DNA of 64,000 bases from assembly GCA_017443845.1 (NCBI GenBank), contig JAFSXX010000016.1, forward strand, positions 47,327 through 111,326. The letters run 5' to 3'. Every line of letters begins with the position of its first letter. Positions within the stretch are counted from its first letter, which is position 1. Of the stretch, positions 42,221 to 50,617 are shown in pieces. Source of the stretch: Bacteroidales bacterium (GTDB taxonomy: Bacteria; Bacteroidota; Bacteroidia; Bacteroidales; UBA932). A program made the translations under genes and the position numbers. The notes beneath the pieces were generated by a model that worked only from the letters and a program-made list of their open reading frames with translations, was not told the origin of the DNA and did not search any database.

Positions 42221-45001
42221 TTATTGTTGGTCATTGTTTTCGTCAACTTCGTATCCGTATCCGTACTCGATGCCCTTGAGTTCCGCGGGCACGCCCTTCG
42301 TCATCCATACGGGTGCGGGGGCTCCCTTGAGGAAGTGGTCGAAGAACTGCGCGAGACGGATGCTGAGGTCCTTCTTGTTGCGGCGCTCCTTGAGGTTGTG
42401 CGCCTCGTCGTTATACTGGAGCATCCAGGCCTGCTTTCCGCAGCGCCTGAGGCCGTTGAAGAACTCTATTCCCTGCCACCACGGCACTGCGCCGTCGGCA
42501 TCGTTGCTCATTATCAGCACGGGGGTGTTGACATTCGGCACGAAGAAGATGGGCGAATTCTCCACATAGAGGTCGAGGCCGTCCCAGAGCGTCTTTCCGA
42601 TGCGGCTCTGGCCGTGCTCATACTGTCCGGTGCGGGCGATTCCCGATTCCCAGCGGATTCCGCCGTAGGCGCTGGTCATGTTGGAGACGGGAGCGCCGGC
42701 TCCGGCCGCCTTGAAGCGGTTGGTCTGGGTGATCATATAGGCCACCTGGTAGCCGCCCCAGCTCTGGCCCTGGATGGCCATGTTGTCGCCGTCGATCCAA
42801 GGGTTTTCGCACAGCATGTCGCAGGCGGGAAGGATGGACTTGAGGGCGCTCTTGCCGGGATGTCCGTCGGTGTAGTAAATATCCGGGATGAAGCAGATGT
42901 AGCCGTTGCTCACATAGTAGGGGATATTAACTGTCGATGCGCTCGGGGCGGGTACCCTGACTTTGTAAAGCTCGTCAGAGCGCTTCTCGTAGAAGTAGAT
43001 CATCACGGGATACTTCTTTGCCGGGTCGAAGTTCTCCGGCTTGAAGAGGAGTCCTTCGGCGCGGATGCCGTCGTCGGTAATCCAGTTCACCAGCTCGACG
43101 GTTCCCCAGTTGTAATCCCTCTGCTGGGGGTTGATATCGGTGAGCCGCTTCTCGCTCTTGAAGCCGTCGGTGGATGTCCAGAGATTGTTGCCCTCCTCGT
43201 AGTTGCCCTTGGTATAGGTATAGACGGGCTTCTTGCCGCTGTTGTCGATACACAGGCCGTCGTAGGTGTAGGGTCCCTCTACGAGGCGCTGGAGTTTGGC
43301 TTTCTTCTTTGTGATGTCGAGCATCGCATAGCCGTGCTTCTTGGTGGTGCGGTCGAATGTGGTGAAGTACATCGGACGGCCGCACTGGAGCGCGGTGCCG
43401 GCGAGCTTCGACTTGCGGGAGGAGGAGTAGGGATTGGCGAGGGCGTACCTCACGCGGTTCCCGCGTCCCTCGGTAAGGCGCACGGGCGCCTCCTTGCCCT
43501 CCGCGTCGAATTTCCATACGTCATATTCGTCGTTGATGACGAAGTGCCTGTAATCGTCGAACCAGGTGGCGCTGCCGTAAAGTTTGTTGATTCTCGGATG
43601 GTCGTCCTCGCTGTCATAGAAGGGCACTCCGAGCTCCGAAGTGAGGTCCCGTTCACCTCCGGTGGCCTGGTCGTAGAGATACCAGTTGCGCCTCATCATA
43701 TCGTAATAGAGCAGATATGCCCCGTCCGGGGAGGGCGTGAAGGAGGTGTAGGGCACATTCTTCTTGAGCAGGGTGCGGCTTCCGTCCTTCAGGGAGATGG
43801 CATACATATCGTAGCGGCGCACCTGGGCCCACATCTGCTCTACCCGGTAGGGTTTGTCGGTGGCGGCTATGGTCTTCCCCTGGTTGAAGGGATGCCCTAC
43901 GGTCACCGAAGGTATCTCGGGGTCGGCCAACTGGATTATGCTGCCGTCGCCGTCAAGGTCGGCCTTTGCCGCATAGGTCCTGTTCCTGGTGGTATTGACG
44001 CGGTGCTTCTGGACGGTCTGGATATAATCGTCCTTCCACATCCAGATGTCGAGTGTGGGCTGCTCGAAGTCCACCAGGGTGGTGTCCTTCTCGCGCGGGA
44101 TGGGACAGGTTCCGAAAGTGATGTAGCTGTCGCCCTCGTGGAAGGAGATGGTGGGCCTGTAGCTGATTTTCCATCCCTTGCGCAGGCCGGGAGCGTCGCG
44201 GCTTACCAGTTTGCGGGCCCGGTCGCCCTCATAGAGCCAGATATCGGCTGTCTTGGCGTTGCCCTTCGTGGTGTCGAGGTTGGCGTAGAAAGCGAGCCTG
44301 GTGCCGTCCTCATTGAAAAAGGCGTTGCCGAATACGGACTTCGGCGCACCCGAGAGCACCTTGACGGTCTGCTTCGAGTCGAAGTCGTAGAGATATATGC
44401 CGCGCTCTATCTCCTTCTCTTTCTTGCCGGGACGGGCGGTATAGGCCATTCCGCGGCCGTCGGGACGGAAATAGCAGTTCTCGACGCAGCGGAGGGTGTC
44501 GATAGCTAGACTCCTTATGTCGAGGACATAGAGGGAATCCTTTGCCTCGGTGGTGAAGGCCACGTAGCTGACAATCTCATCTGGCGTCTTGAGGGACTTG
44601 AGCATCGGATACCTGGCCGTTACGGTCCCGCTCGTGAGATCGATCACCGCGAGGCTGTCCTTGGGCATCTGCTCGGGCTTCTTCTTGTCGATACGGGCCT
44701 GGCGGGTCTCCTGGAACTTCGGTTTGATTATCAGGACCGCGCGCTTGCCGTCGGCGGAGATTTCGGCATCCGAGCCGCGCTCTATGGCATATTCCGCACC
44801 GGTGCGGGTGTTGTAGAACTTCAGGATTCCGTCGCCCTCCTGCGGCACGACGCCATATATGACCCACTCACCGTCGCCGGGGGCGGAAGGGGTTTCGATG
44901 CTCTTCCAGTTGTCATAGACCGAATGGTCGAGGGCCGGCTTCTGGGCCTGCAGGGTTAACGCGGAGAAGGCCGCCGCCGCAAACAGAAGGAAGCGTTTCA
45001 T
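42221..45001 (-). CDS. S9 family prolyl-oligopeptidase-type serine peptidase (tandem copy 1)
   Basis: 926 residues, signal peptide about 1-20 (LTLQAQ/KP). Same plan as its neighbour: long propeller, then catalytic Ser in IQGQSWGGYQ, Asp in MSNDADGAVPWWQG and His in YNDEAHNLKER. The catalytic domain is far more similar to the paralogue than the propeller, which suggests either selection on the catalytic part or gene conversion there. It begins 18 bp after the S46 peptidase stop and is co-transcribed with it. Peptide length preference cannot be predicted; the big propeller restricts access to short peptides in this family. Confidence 0.88.
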   Translation of the reverse strand: MKRFLLFAAAAFSALTLQAQKPALDHSVYDNWKSIETPSAPGDGEWVIYGVVPQEGDGILKFYNTRTGAEYAIERGSDAEISADGKRAVLIIKPKFQETRQARIDKKKPEQMPKDSLAVIDLTSGTVTARYPMLKSLKTPDEIVSYVAFTTEAKDSLYVLDIRSLAIDTLRCVENCYFRPDGRGMAYTARPGKKEKEIERGIYLYDFDSKQTVKVLSGAPKSVFGNAFFNEDGTRLAFYANLDTTKGNAKTADIWLYEGDRARKLVSRDAPGLRKGWKISYRPTISFHEGDSYITFGTCPIPREKDTTLVDFEQPTLDIWMWKDDYIQTVQKHRVNTTRNRTYAAKADLDGDGSIIQLADPEIPSVTVGHPFNQGKTIAATDKPYRVEQMWAQVRRYDMYAISLKDGSRTLLKKNVPYTSFTPSPDGAYLLYYDMMRRNWYLYDQATGGERDLTSELGVPFYDSEDDHPRINKLYGSATWFDDYRHFVINDEYDVWKFDAEGKEAPVRLTEGRGNRVRYALANPYSSSRKSKLAGTALQCGRPMYFTTFDRTTKKHGYAMLDITKKKAKLQRLVEGPYTYDGLCIDNSGKKPVYTYTKGNYEEGNNLWTSTDGFKSEKRLTDINPQQRDYNWGTVELVNWITDDGIRAEGLLFKPENFDPAKKYPVMIYFYEKRSDELYKVRVPAPSASTVNIPYYVSNGYICFIPDIYYTDGHPGKSALKSILPACDMLCENPWIDGDNMAIQGQSWGGYQVAYMITQTNRFKAAGAGAPVSNMTSAYGGIRWESGIARTGQYEHGQSRIGKTLWDGLDLYVENSPIFFVPNVNTPVLIMSNDADGAVPWWQGIEFFNGLRRCGKQAWMLQYNDEAHNLKERRNKKDLSIRLAQFFDHFLKGAPAPVWMTKGVPAELKGIEYGYGYEVDENNDQQ

Positions 45002-45019
45002 AGTTCCGGCTCTCCCTGT

Positions 45020-47110
45020 TTACTTGGCGTAGGATATCTCTTGGATGAGGTTGGTGGCTCCGCCATATTTCTCGACCATCCAGAGGACATAGCGGATATC
45101 GACGCAGATGCACCTCTGCAGGTCGGGCTCGAACATCACGTCGGAGCTCATGCTCTCCCAGTTGCCGTCGAATGCGAGGCCGATGAGATTGCCTTTGGCA
45201 TCGATCACGGGTGAACCGGAGTTGCCGCCGGTGATGTCGTTGTTGGTGAGGAAGCAGGTGTGGAGGGTGCCGTCCTTGTCGGCCCAGCGGCCATAGTCGC
45301 CGGCCTCATAGAGAGCCTTCACCTTTGCAGGTACGATGAATTCGGGATTGGTGGGGTCTTCCTTCTCGATAACGCCCTTGAGGGTGGTGTAGAAGAGATA
45401 TTTGACTCCGTCCTTGGGAGAATAGGGAAGCACGTGGCCGTAGGTGAGGCGCATCGTGGAGTTGGCATCGGGATACATCGCCTTGCCGTCCTGCCACTTC
45501 ATCTGCGCTGCCGCGAAGTTCTTGAGCGCCGCATTGTACTTGGCAGCGGCCTCGGCATTCGGGCGGACGACGCCGGTTGCCAGCGCGCTGCGGAGAGATT
45601 TGTACAGATCCGCTACGGGATCGGCCTTGAGCTCTTCGAGCGAAGCCTTTTCAACTTTGTCGAGGGAGGTGAAGAGGCTCTTGTCGAACAGGCGGTCCAC
45701 ATAGGCGGGAATGTCCATCTTCGCGAAATCCTGGCCTTCGATCACCGGGTACTTTCCGGGCTTCGCCCTATCGCGGTAGAACTCCAGGAGGGCGACGGCT
45801 TCCTTGCGGTCGAGTTCGGGTACATAGTCGCGGTAGAAACGCTCCAGGCGCTTCTTTGCCGCAGCGAGGGCTTCCTGCTCGCTCTTGCCGGATGCGACGT
45901 TCCTGTCAACCATTGTCATAATAGTCGAATAGGGCGAGAGCAGTTCGATGCGGTTGATGGATTCCGAGATGAGGGTGGCGTCGAGGGTGGCGTCGGAAGT
46001 CGCGGCGACATATTCGGCGATATCGGCCATCGGAGTGCCGTATTTGGCCTTCCTTTCGGGATCGGCGTCGATCCAGGCCTGGAGGGCGGCCTCTTTATCC
46101 TCCTCTCTTCCGATTATGTTGAGATTCTCGAAAGCGAGTTCCTCGCCCTGCCACTTCTTCCAGCCGTTGGCGCTGCCCGCATACTTGTTGGCATACTTGA
46201 GCTGGACCGAAGGGTCTGCGCACATCGCCTCCCACATAATATCCTGACGGACGGTGCGGGCGTCGATGGCGATGCGGTTGCGGGCTATCATATGCTTGAG
46301 CTGCTCAGCGGTCTGGTAACGCTGGGTGCGGCCGGGGTAGCCCATTATCATGGCGTAGTCGTTCTCCTGGGGACCCTTGAGGGAGACCTTCAGGCTATGC
46401 GCGGGACGATAGGGCACATTGTCGAGGCTGTAGTCGGCCGGCATATTGTCCTTGTCCGCATATACGCGGAACATCGAGAAGTCGCAGGTATGGCGGGGCC
46501 ACATCCAGTTGTCGGTCTCGCCGCCGAACTTGCCCATCGTAGCCGGGGGAGCGGCGACGAAGCGGATATCGGTGTAGGTGCGGTAGAGGATCAGGTAATA
46601 GATATTCTCGTTGTAAAAACCCGTGACAACGGCCCTGCAGCCGGGATTGGCCTCTGTGGCATCCTTGACGAGTTTCCTGCGGAGAGCCTCCTTGTCTTCG
46701 GCATTCTCGACCCTGGCGGTTACGTCTTCCATCGAGACAAGGAAGGTGACGCTCAGTCCGGGAACGGGAATCTCCTCGGAGCGTTCGTTGGCCCAGTAAC
46801 CGTTCATCAGATAGTTGTGTTCGTCGGTGGAGAGGCCCTGGATGCTGGAGTAACCGCAGTGGTGGTTGGTCACCAGCAGGCCCTGGTTGGAAATCATCTC
46901 ACCGGTGCATCCGCCGCCGAACTGTACGATGGCGTCCTTGAGCGAGGAACGGTTGATGGCGTAGATCTCCTGGGGCGTGAGCTTGCAGCCCGCGGCCTTG
47001 AGGTCTTTGCGGTTCATTTGCTGGATAAGGGGGAGCAGCCACATTCCTTCGTCGGCGAAGGCGCTCAACGAAAGGACAAGCGCTGTAAAGAAGGCGAAAA
47101 GTCTTTTCAT
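45020..47110 (-). CDS. S46 family dipeptidyl-peptidase, DPP7-type
   Basis: 696 residues, signal peptide about 1-19 (LSAFA/DE). Chymotrypsin-like fold with the S46 triad: His in VTNHHCGYSS, Asp in GGETDNWMWPRH and Ser in GGNSGSPVID. The residue 18 positions after the catalytic Ser is Gly (FDGNWE). In Porphyromonas enzymes that position is Gly in DPP7, which prefers hydrophobic P1 residues, and Arg in DPP11, which prefers Asp/Glu, so this looks like DPP7. First gene of the four-peptidase run, with a TATATTTG promoter box at 47144-47151. Together the four enzymes would turn oligopeptides into dipeptides for uptake. Confidence 0.9.
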   Translation of the reverse strand: MKRLFAFFTALVLSLSAFADEGMWLLPLIQQMNRKDLKAAGCKLTPQEIYAINRSSLKDAIVQFGGGCTGEMISNQGLLVTNHHCGYSSIQGLSTDEHNYLMNGYWANERSEEIPVPGLSVTFLVSMEDVTARVENAEDKEALRRKLVKDATEANPGCRAVVTGFYNENIYYLILYRTYTDIRFVAAPPATMGKFGGETDNWMWPRHTCDFSMFRVYADKDNMPADYSLDNVPYRPAHSLKVSLKGPQENDYAMIMGYPGRTQRYQTAEQLKHMIARNRIAIDARTVRQDIMWEAMCADPSVQLKYANKYAGSANGWKKWQGEELAFENLNIIGREEDKEAALQAWIDADPERKAKYGTPMADIAEYVAATSDATLDATLISESINRIELLSPYSTIMTMVDRNVASGKSEQEALAAAKKRLERFYRDYVPELDRKEAVALLEFYRDRAKPGKYPVIEGQDFAKMDIPAYVDRLFDKSLFTSLDKVEKASLEELKADPVADLYKSLRSALATGVVRPNAEAAAKYNAALKNFAAAQMKWQDGKAMYPDANSTMRLTYGHVLPYSPKDGVKYLFYTTLKGVIEKEDPTNPEFIVPAKVKALYEAGDYGRWADKDGTLHTCFLTNNDITGGNSGSPVIDAKGNLIGLAFDGNWESMSSDVMFEPDLQRCICVDIRYVLWMVEKYGGATNLIQEISYAK

Positions 47111-47143
47111 ATCATCGTAAAGAAAACAGTAACACTAATTTCG

Positions 47144-47151
47144 CAAATATA
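47144..47151 (-). promoter_or_regulatory. Promoter -7 element of the peptidase run
   Basis: Reads TATATTTG on the minus strand, 33 bp before the S46 gene and just after the tsf terminator. No well-spaced TTTG upstream. Confidence 0.6.
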
Positions 47152-47167
47152 AGTATAAAAACTCAAG

Positions 47168-47199
47168 AAAAAAAGCCCCCGCAGAGTCTCTGCGAGGGC
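47168..47199 (-). terminator. Rho-independent terminator after tsf
   Basis: On the minus strand GCCCTCGCAGA, a short loop, TCTGCGGGGGC, then seven T. It ends the rplM-rpsI-rpsB-tsf transcript. Confidence 0.9.
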
Positions 47200-47223
47200 T
47201 TCGTAGTCTTGTCCCGGAGGGCT

Positions 47224-48219
47224 TTAGTCTGCGAGTGAGCAGCGGTAGAACTTGAGAACCTTGAGGTCCTTGTCCACAGCGGCGATAGCGTCCTTTACGG
47301 ACTTCTTGTCGTCGCTCATCTGGTACTCCTGCTCTTCGAGGGTGTTCTCCTTGAAGAACTTTGCGACACGGCCGTTGGCGATGTTCTGGATCATCTGCTC
47401 GGGGAGGTTCGCTGCCTTCTCGGCGGAAACCTTGGCGATGATCTCGCGTGCCTGCTGTGCCTGCTCGGGAGTGAGCCAACCCTTGGCGGTGTTGGACTCG
47501 ATGTGGTCTTCGCTGTCACAGTGTGCGGGGTTGATGCCGGCCTTCTTCAGCGCGGAGTCAACTGCCTTCTGGATCTGCTCGTCCTTGGTCTTCTCGATGG
47601 CGACCTTGCGCTCGTTCTCCACAACCTCTGCGGGGCAGTCAGCGGGAGAGACGGAGACGGGGTTCATCGAAACGATCTGCATACCGATACCCTTGCCCAG
47701 TTCTGCGGGAACCTCCTTGTTGAAGGCCACGATAGCACCGAGCTTACCGTTGATGGTGTGGATATAGGTTGCCAGTCCGGGAGCTTCGAGGCAAGCATAG
47801 AAGACGAGGTCGTGCTTCTCGCCGCTCTTTCCGGTCTGCTGGGAGATCGCCTCTTCCACGGTCTGGCCGTCAGCCATCTTGCAAGCCATGAGGGCCTCCT
47901 TGTTCTCGGGGAAGCACTTGATGGCGGTGTCTGCGATGGCATTTGCGAGAGCCTGGAACTCAGCATTCTGGGATACAAAGTCGGTCTCGCAGCCGAGAGC
48001 CACGAGGATGGCCTTGTTACCTTCGATCCTCGAGAGGACTGCGCCTTCCGAGGTCTCGCGGTCCGCGCGCTTTGCGGCCACGAGCTTGCCCTTTTCACGA
48101 ATAATTTCCTGTGCGCGGTCGAAATCGCCTTCAGCCTCTACGAGAGCCTTCTTGCAATCCATCATACCTGCGCCGGTCATTTTGCGGAGCTTTGCAACAT
48201 CTGCTGCTTTGATTTCCAT
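47224..48219 (-). CDS. tsf: Elongation factor Ts
   Basis: 331 residues. Guanine-nucleotide exchange factor for EF-Tu. N-terminal UBA-like domain AADVAKLRKMTGAGMMDCKKALVEAEGDFDRA, then the core with GCETDFVSQNAEFQALAN (TDFV contacts EF-Tu). It is longer than the 283-residue E. coli protein, as in other Bacteroidota. Its codons (GCA, GCT, GTT, AAG) are the local reference for high expression. Last gene of the block. Confidence 0.98.
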   Translation of the reverse strand: MEIKAADVAKLRKMTGAGMMDCKKALVEAEGDFDRAQEIIREKGKLVAAKRADRETSEGAVLSRIEGNKAILVALGCETDFVSQNAEFQALANAIADTAIKCFPENKEALMACKMADGQTVEEAISQQTGKSGEKHDLVFYACLEAPGLATYIHTINGKLGAIVAFNKEVPAELGKGIGMQIVSMNPVSVSPADCPAEVVENERKVAIEKTKDEQIQKAVDSALKKAGINPAHCDSEDHIESNTAKGWLTPEQAQQAREIIAKVSAEKAANLPEQMIQNIANGRVAKFFKENTLEEQEYQMSDDKKSVKDAIAAVDKDLKVLKFYRCSLAD

Positions 48220-48243
48220 AGTGCAATGTCTTTTAAGGGTTTA

Positions 48244-49056
48244 TTATTCGTTCTTGGGCTCTTCGGCGGGAGCTGCGGGAGCTTCCTCGCCACGGCGGCG
48301 ACGGGGACGGGTCTTCTTTGCGGGAGCCTCATCCTTCGCTGCTGCCTCGTCTTCCTTCTCCTTGTCGATCCTGCGCTCCTCGAGACCTTCTGCGATTGCC
48401 TTGCAAAGGGTTTCGGTGATGAGCGAGATGCTCTTTGCAGCGTCGTCGTTAGCGGGGATGACGTAGTCGATCATAGTCGGGTCGCAGCAGGTATCAACCA
48501 TAGCGATCACGGGAATGTTGAGGCGGTTGGCCTCCTTGACTGCGTTGATCTCCTTCTGGACGTCAACCACGAAGAGTGCGGAAGGGAGACGGTTGAGATC
48601 GGCGATCGAACCGAGGTTCTTCTCGAGCTTTGCCCTCTGGCGGGTAACCTGGAGGCGCTCACGCTTTGCGAGAGTCTCGAAAGTGCCGTCGCTGATCATC
48701 TTGTCAATGTTGTTCATCTTCTTGACCGCCTTGCGGATGGTCGGGAAGTTGGTGAGCATACCGCCGGCCCAGCGCTCGGTCACGTACGGCATGTTGACGC
48801 TCTTCGCGCAATCTGCGACGATGTCCTTGGCCTGCTTCTTGGTGGCCACGAACAGGACCTTGCGGCCCGAGCGTGCAAGCTGCTTCATAACGTCGGCAGC
48901 TTCGTCTATCTTGACAACGGTCTTGTGCAGGTCGATGATGTGGATGCCGTTCTTCTCCATAAAGATATAAGGAGCCATTTTGGGATTCCACTTTCTCTTC
49001 AGGTGTCCGAAGTGTACGCCTGCATCGAGTAATTCTTGGAAATTGGTTCTTGACAT
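48244..49056 (-). CDS. rpsB: 30S ribosomal protein S2
   Basis: 270 residues. Binds late to the 30S back and holds S1-type factors. LLDAGVHFGHLKRKWNPKMAPYIF, FVATKKQAKDIV and RWAGGMLTNF are diagnostic. A C-terminal tail of about 45 residues (KEDEAAAKDEAPAKKTRPRRRRG...) is low in complexity. The gene is separated from rpsI by 164 bp containing stems, and from tsf by 24 bp. Confidence 0.98.
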   Translation of the reverse strand: MSRTNFQELLDAGVHFGHLKRKWNPKMAPYIFMEKNGIHIIDLHKTVVKIDEAADVMKQLARSGRKVLFVATKKQAKDIVADCAKSVNMPYVTERWAGGMLTNFPTIRKAVKKMNNIDKMISDGTFETLAKRERLQVTRQRAKLEKNLGSIADLNRLPSALFVVDVQKEINAVKEANRLNIPVIAMVDTCCDPTMIDYVIPANDDAAKSISLITETLCKAIAEGLEERRIDKEKEDEAAAKDEAPAKKTRPRRRRGEEAPAAPAEEPKNE

Positions 49057-49220
49057 AGTCAGAATTCTTTGTGTTTGTTTGTTTTTAAAATCTCTTCATC
49101 AATCGGGAGTAGCGGCCTTGCCGGTCTCCCAGATTTTCCGCAGCCGGGCAAACTGCAGGCAGCCATTCGGGTCCTGCCGTTTTGTTCCCGTACTGTGCTG
49201 TTTGTAAAATCAGCGCAAGA
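49057..49220 (-). ncRNA. Candidate structured leader between rpsI and rpsB
   Basis: The transcript here can form GGCAG...CTGCC, and a longer hairpin GGGAG..CGGC-AAG-GCCG..CTCCC about 40 nt before the rpsB start. No TAnnTTTG box is seen in the gap, so it is probably an internal leader rather than a new promoter. It resembles in position the S2 leaders by which S2 controls rpsB-tsf in other bacteria; homology is not shown. Confidence 0.4.
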
Positions 49221-49610
49221 TTAACGCTTGCTGAACTGGAAGCGTCTACGTGCACCAGGCTGTCCGGGCTTCTTCCTTTCGACCTCGCGGCTGTCGCGGG
49301 TGAGGAATCCGTTGGACTTCAGTACAGAGTGATAAGCCTCTGAGTCAACCTTGTCAAGGGCGCGTGCGAGAGCGAGACGGAGAGCTTCTGCCTGACCTTT
49401 TGTTCCACCGCCGTCAAGGTTAGCCTTGATGTCGAACGATGCCGAGGTTCCGGTAAGCTCAAGGGCCTGCTTTGCGATGTAGCGGAGAGTATCCTCTTTG
49501 AAGTACTCTTCGAGGGTGCGGCCGTTGATGGTGAAGTTGCCTTTACCTGTGCTTAAATAAACGCGAGCAACTGCTGATTTACGTCTTCCAAGGGCGTTGA
49601 TTACTTCCAT
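49221..49610 (-). CDS. rpsI: 30S ribosomal protein S9
   Basis: 129 residues. The C-terminal tail reaches the P-site tRNA; here it is REVERKKPGQPGARRRFQFSKR, ending in the expected SKR. The N-terminal ALGRRKSAVARVYLSTGKGNFTING is diagnostic. It follows rplM by 9 bp, the usual pairing. Confidence 0.98.
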   Translation of the reverse strand: MEVINALGRRKSAVARVYLSTGKGNFTINGRTLEEYFKEDTLRYIAKQALELTGTSASFDIKANLDGGGTKGQAEALRLALARALDKVDSEAYHSVLKSNGFLTRDSREVERKKPGQPGARRRFQFSKR

Positions 49611-49619
49611 GTGCTCTGT

Positions 49620-50072
49620 TTAAATTTCGTTTAACGTAATTGTTCTGGGTTTCTGTGCTTCGTGGGGATGCTCAGGGCCTGCATATACATACAGGTTGCT
49701 GAAAATTACATCTCCGAGGCGGGTCCTGGGGAGCATTCCCCTGACGGCGTGCTCTACGACTGCGGTAGGCTTGTTTGCGAGCAGTTCCTTGGGGGTGCTG
49801 AAACGCTGTCCTCCCGGATAACCGGTATGACGGGTATACACCTTGTCTGTGAGCTTTTTGCCGGTGAGACGAACCTTGTCGGCGTTGATGATGATGACAT
49901 TGTCACCGCAGTCAACGTGGGGAGTGTAGTTGGTCTTGTTTTTGCCGCGAAGTACGACAGCAACGCGTGAAGCCAGACGTCCAAGGACCTGATCGGTGGC
50001 ATCGATGACCAGCCACTCCTTGGTGACGGTCGCTGCGTTAGCCGAAATGGTCTTGTAACTCAATGTGTCCAC
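49620..50072 (-). CDS. rplM: 50S ribosomal protein L13
   Basis: 150 residues. Early 50S assembly protein. WLVIDATDQVLGRLASRVAVVLRGKNKTNYTPHVDCGD and YTRHTGYPGG are family signatures. First gene of the rplM-rpsI-rpsB-tsf block, with a strong promoter at 50135-50165. Confidence 0.98.
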   Translation of the reverse strand: MDTLSYKTISANAATVTKEWLVIDATDQVLGRLASRVAVVLRGKNKTNYTPHVDCGDNVIIINADKVRLTGKKLTDKVYTRHTGYPGGQRFSTPKELLANKPTAVVEHAVRGMLPRTRLGDVIFSNLYVYAGPEHPHEAQKPRTITLNEI

Positions 50073-50115
50073 TTTGTTGATTTTTAAGTTAATACGTTAA
50101 AAAATAAAAGGTTTT

Positions 50116-50132
50116 GCCCCTATTTTTGGGGC
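50116..50132 (-). promoter_or_regulatory. Hairpin at the 5' end of the rplM leader
   Basis: GCCCC, loop of 7, GGGGC, starting 2-3 bases after the -7 box and so at or near the transcript's 5' end. A comparable hairpin starts the rplC leader. Confidence 0.45.
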
Positions 50133-50134
50133 TG

Positions 50135-50191
50135 CAAATGTACGGACTTTTTACGACTAAACAAAATTATTTTCAACAGGTTACGAACAAA
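50135..50191 (-). promoter_or_regulatory. Promoter and upstream element of the rplM operon
   Basis: On the minus strand TACATTTG (50135-50142) and TTTG (50162-50165), 19 bp apart. The stretch 50168-50191 is identical over 24 bp to the element upstream of rplC (33852-33875), and the bases between the boxes are also largely conserved. Confidence 0.85.
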
Positions 50192-50210
50192 CCGGCCTCT
50201 TCAGCGCTCT

Positions 50211-50606
50211 CTCCGTGAGCGTCCGTCCCCGAATCACTCACCGCGGCCTCTTCTTCGCCCTCTCCGTGAGCGTCCGTCCCCGAATCACTCACCGAGGCTT
50301 CTTCTTCGCTCTCTCCGTGAGCCCCCGGCCCCGAATCGCTCACAGAGTCTTCTTCTTCGCTCTTTCCGTGAGCATACGTCGCTGAATTTCTCACCGGGGT
50401 CTCTTCCGCGTCCTCTCCGTGAGCGTCCGTCCCCGAATCACTCACAGAGGCTTCTTCTTCGCTCTCTCCGTGAGCATACGTCGCTGAATTGCTCACCGGG
50501 GTCTCTTCTTCGTCCTCTCCGTGAGTCTATGTCCCCGAATCACTCACCGCGGCCTCTTCCGCGTCCTCTCCGCGAGCCCCCGGCCCCGCATTACTCACCG
50601 AAGCCA
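50211..50606. repeat. 51-bp palindromic array, family B, left of the second transposase (8 units)
   Basis: GTGAG cores start at 50215, 50266, 50317, 50368, 50419, 50470, 50521 and 50572 (the last as GCGAG), with no deviation from 51 bp. Each unit is a 35-bp imperfect palindrome (CTCCGTGAG...CTCACCGAG), then a pyrimidine-rich spacer of about 16 bp. An open frame of 17-residue acidic repeats runs through it but has no other support as a gene. The core CGAATCACTCACC is shared with the array on the other side of the transposase. Confidence 0.92.
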
Positions 50607-50617
50607 GTCGCCAGACC

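Noticed and set aside
39220..47152. Very long open frames opposite the peptidase genes (up to about 1000 codons)
   Set aside because: They mirror real genes with GC-rich codon use; the sense strands carry complete catalytic motifs and signal peptides.
50173..50496. Gene for an acidic 17-residue repeat protein (minus strand)
   Set aside because: The frame is open only because the 51-bp DNA repeat is divisible by three. The start lies inside the ribosomal promoter region and no promoter box fits.
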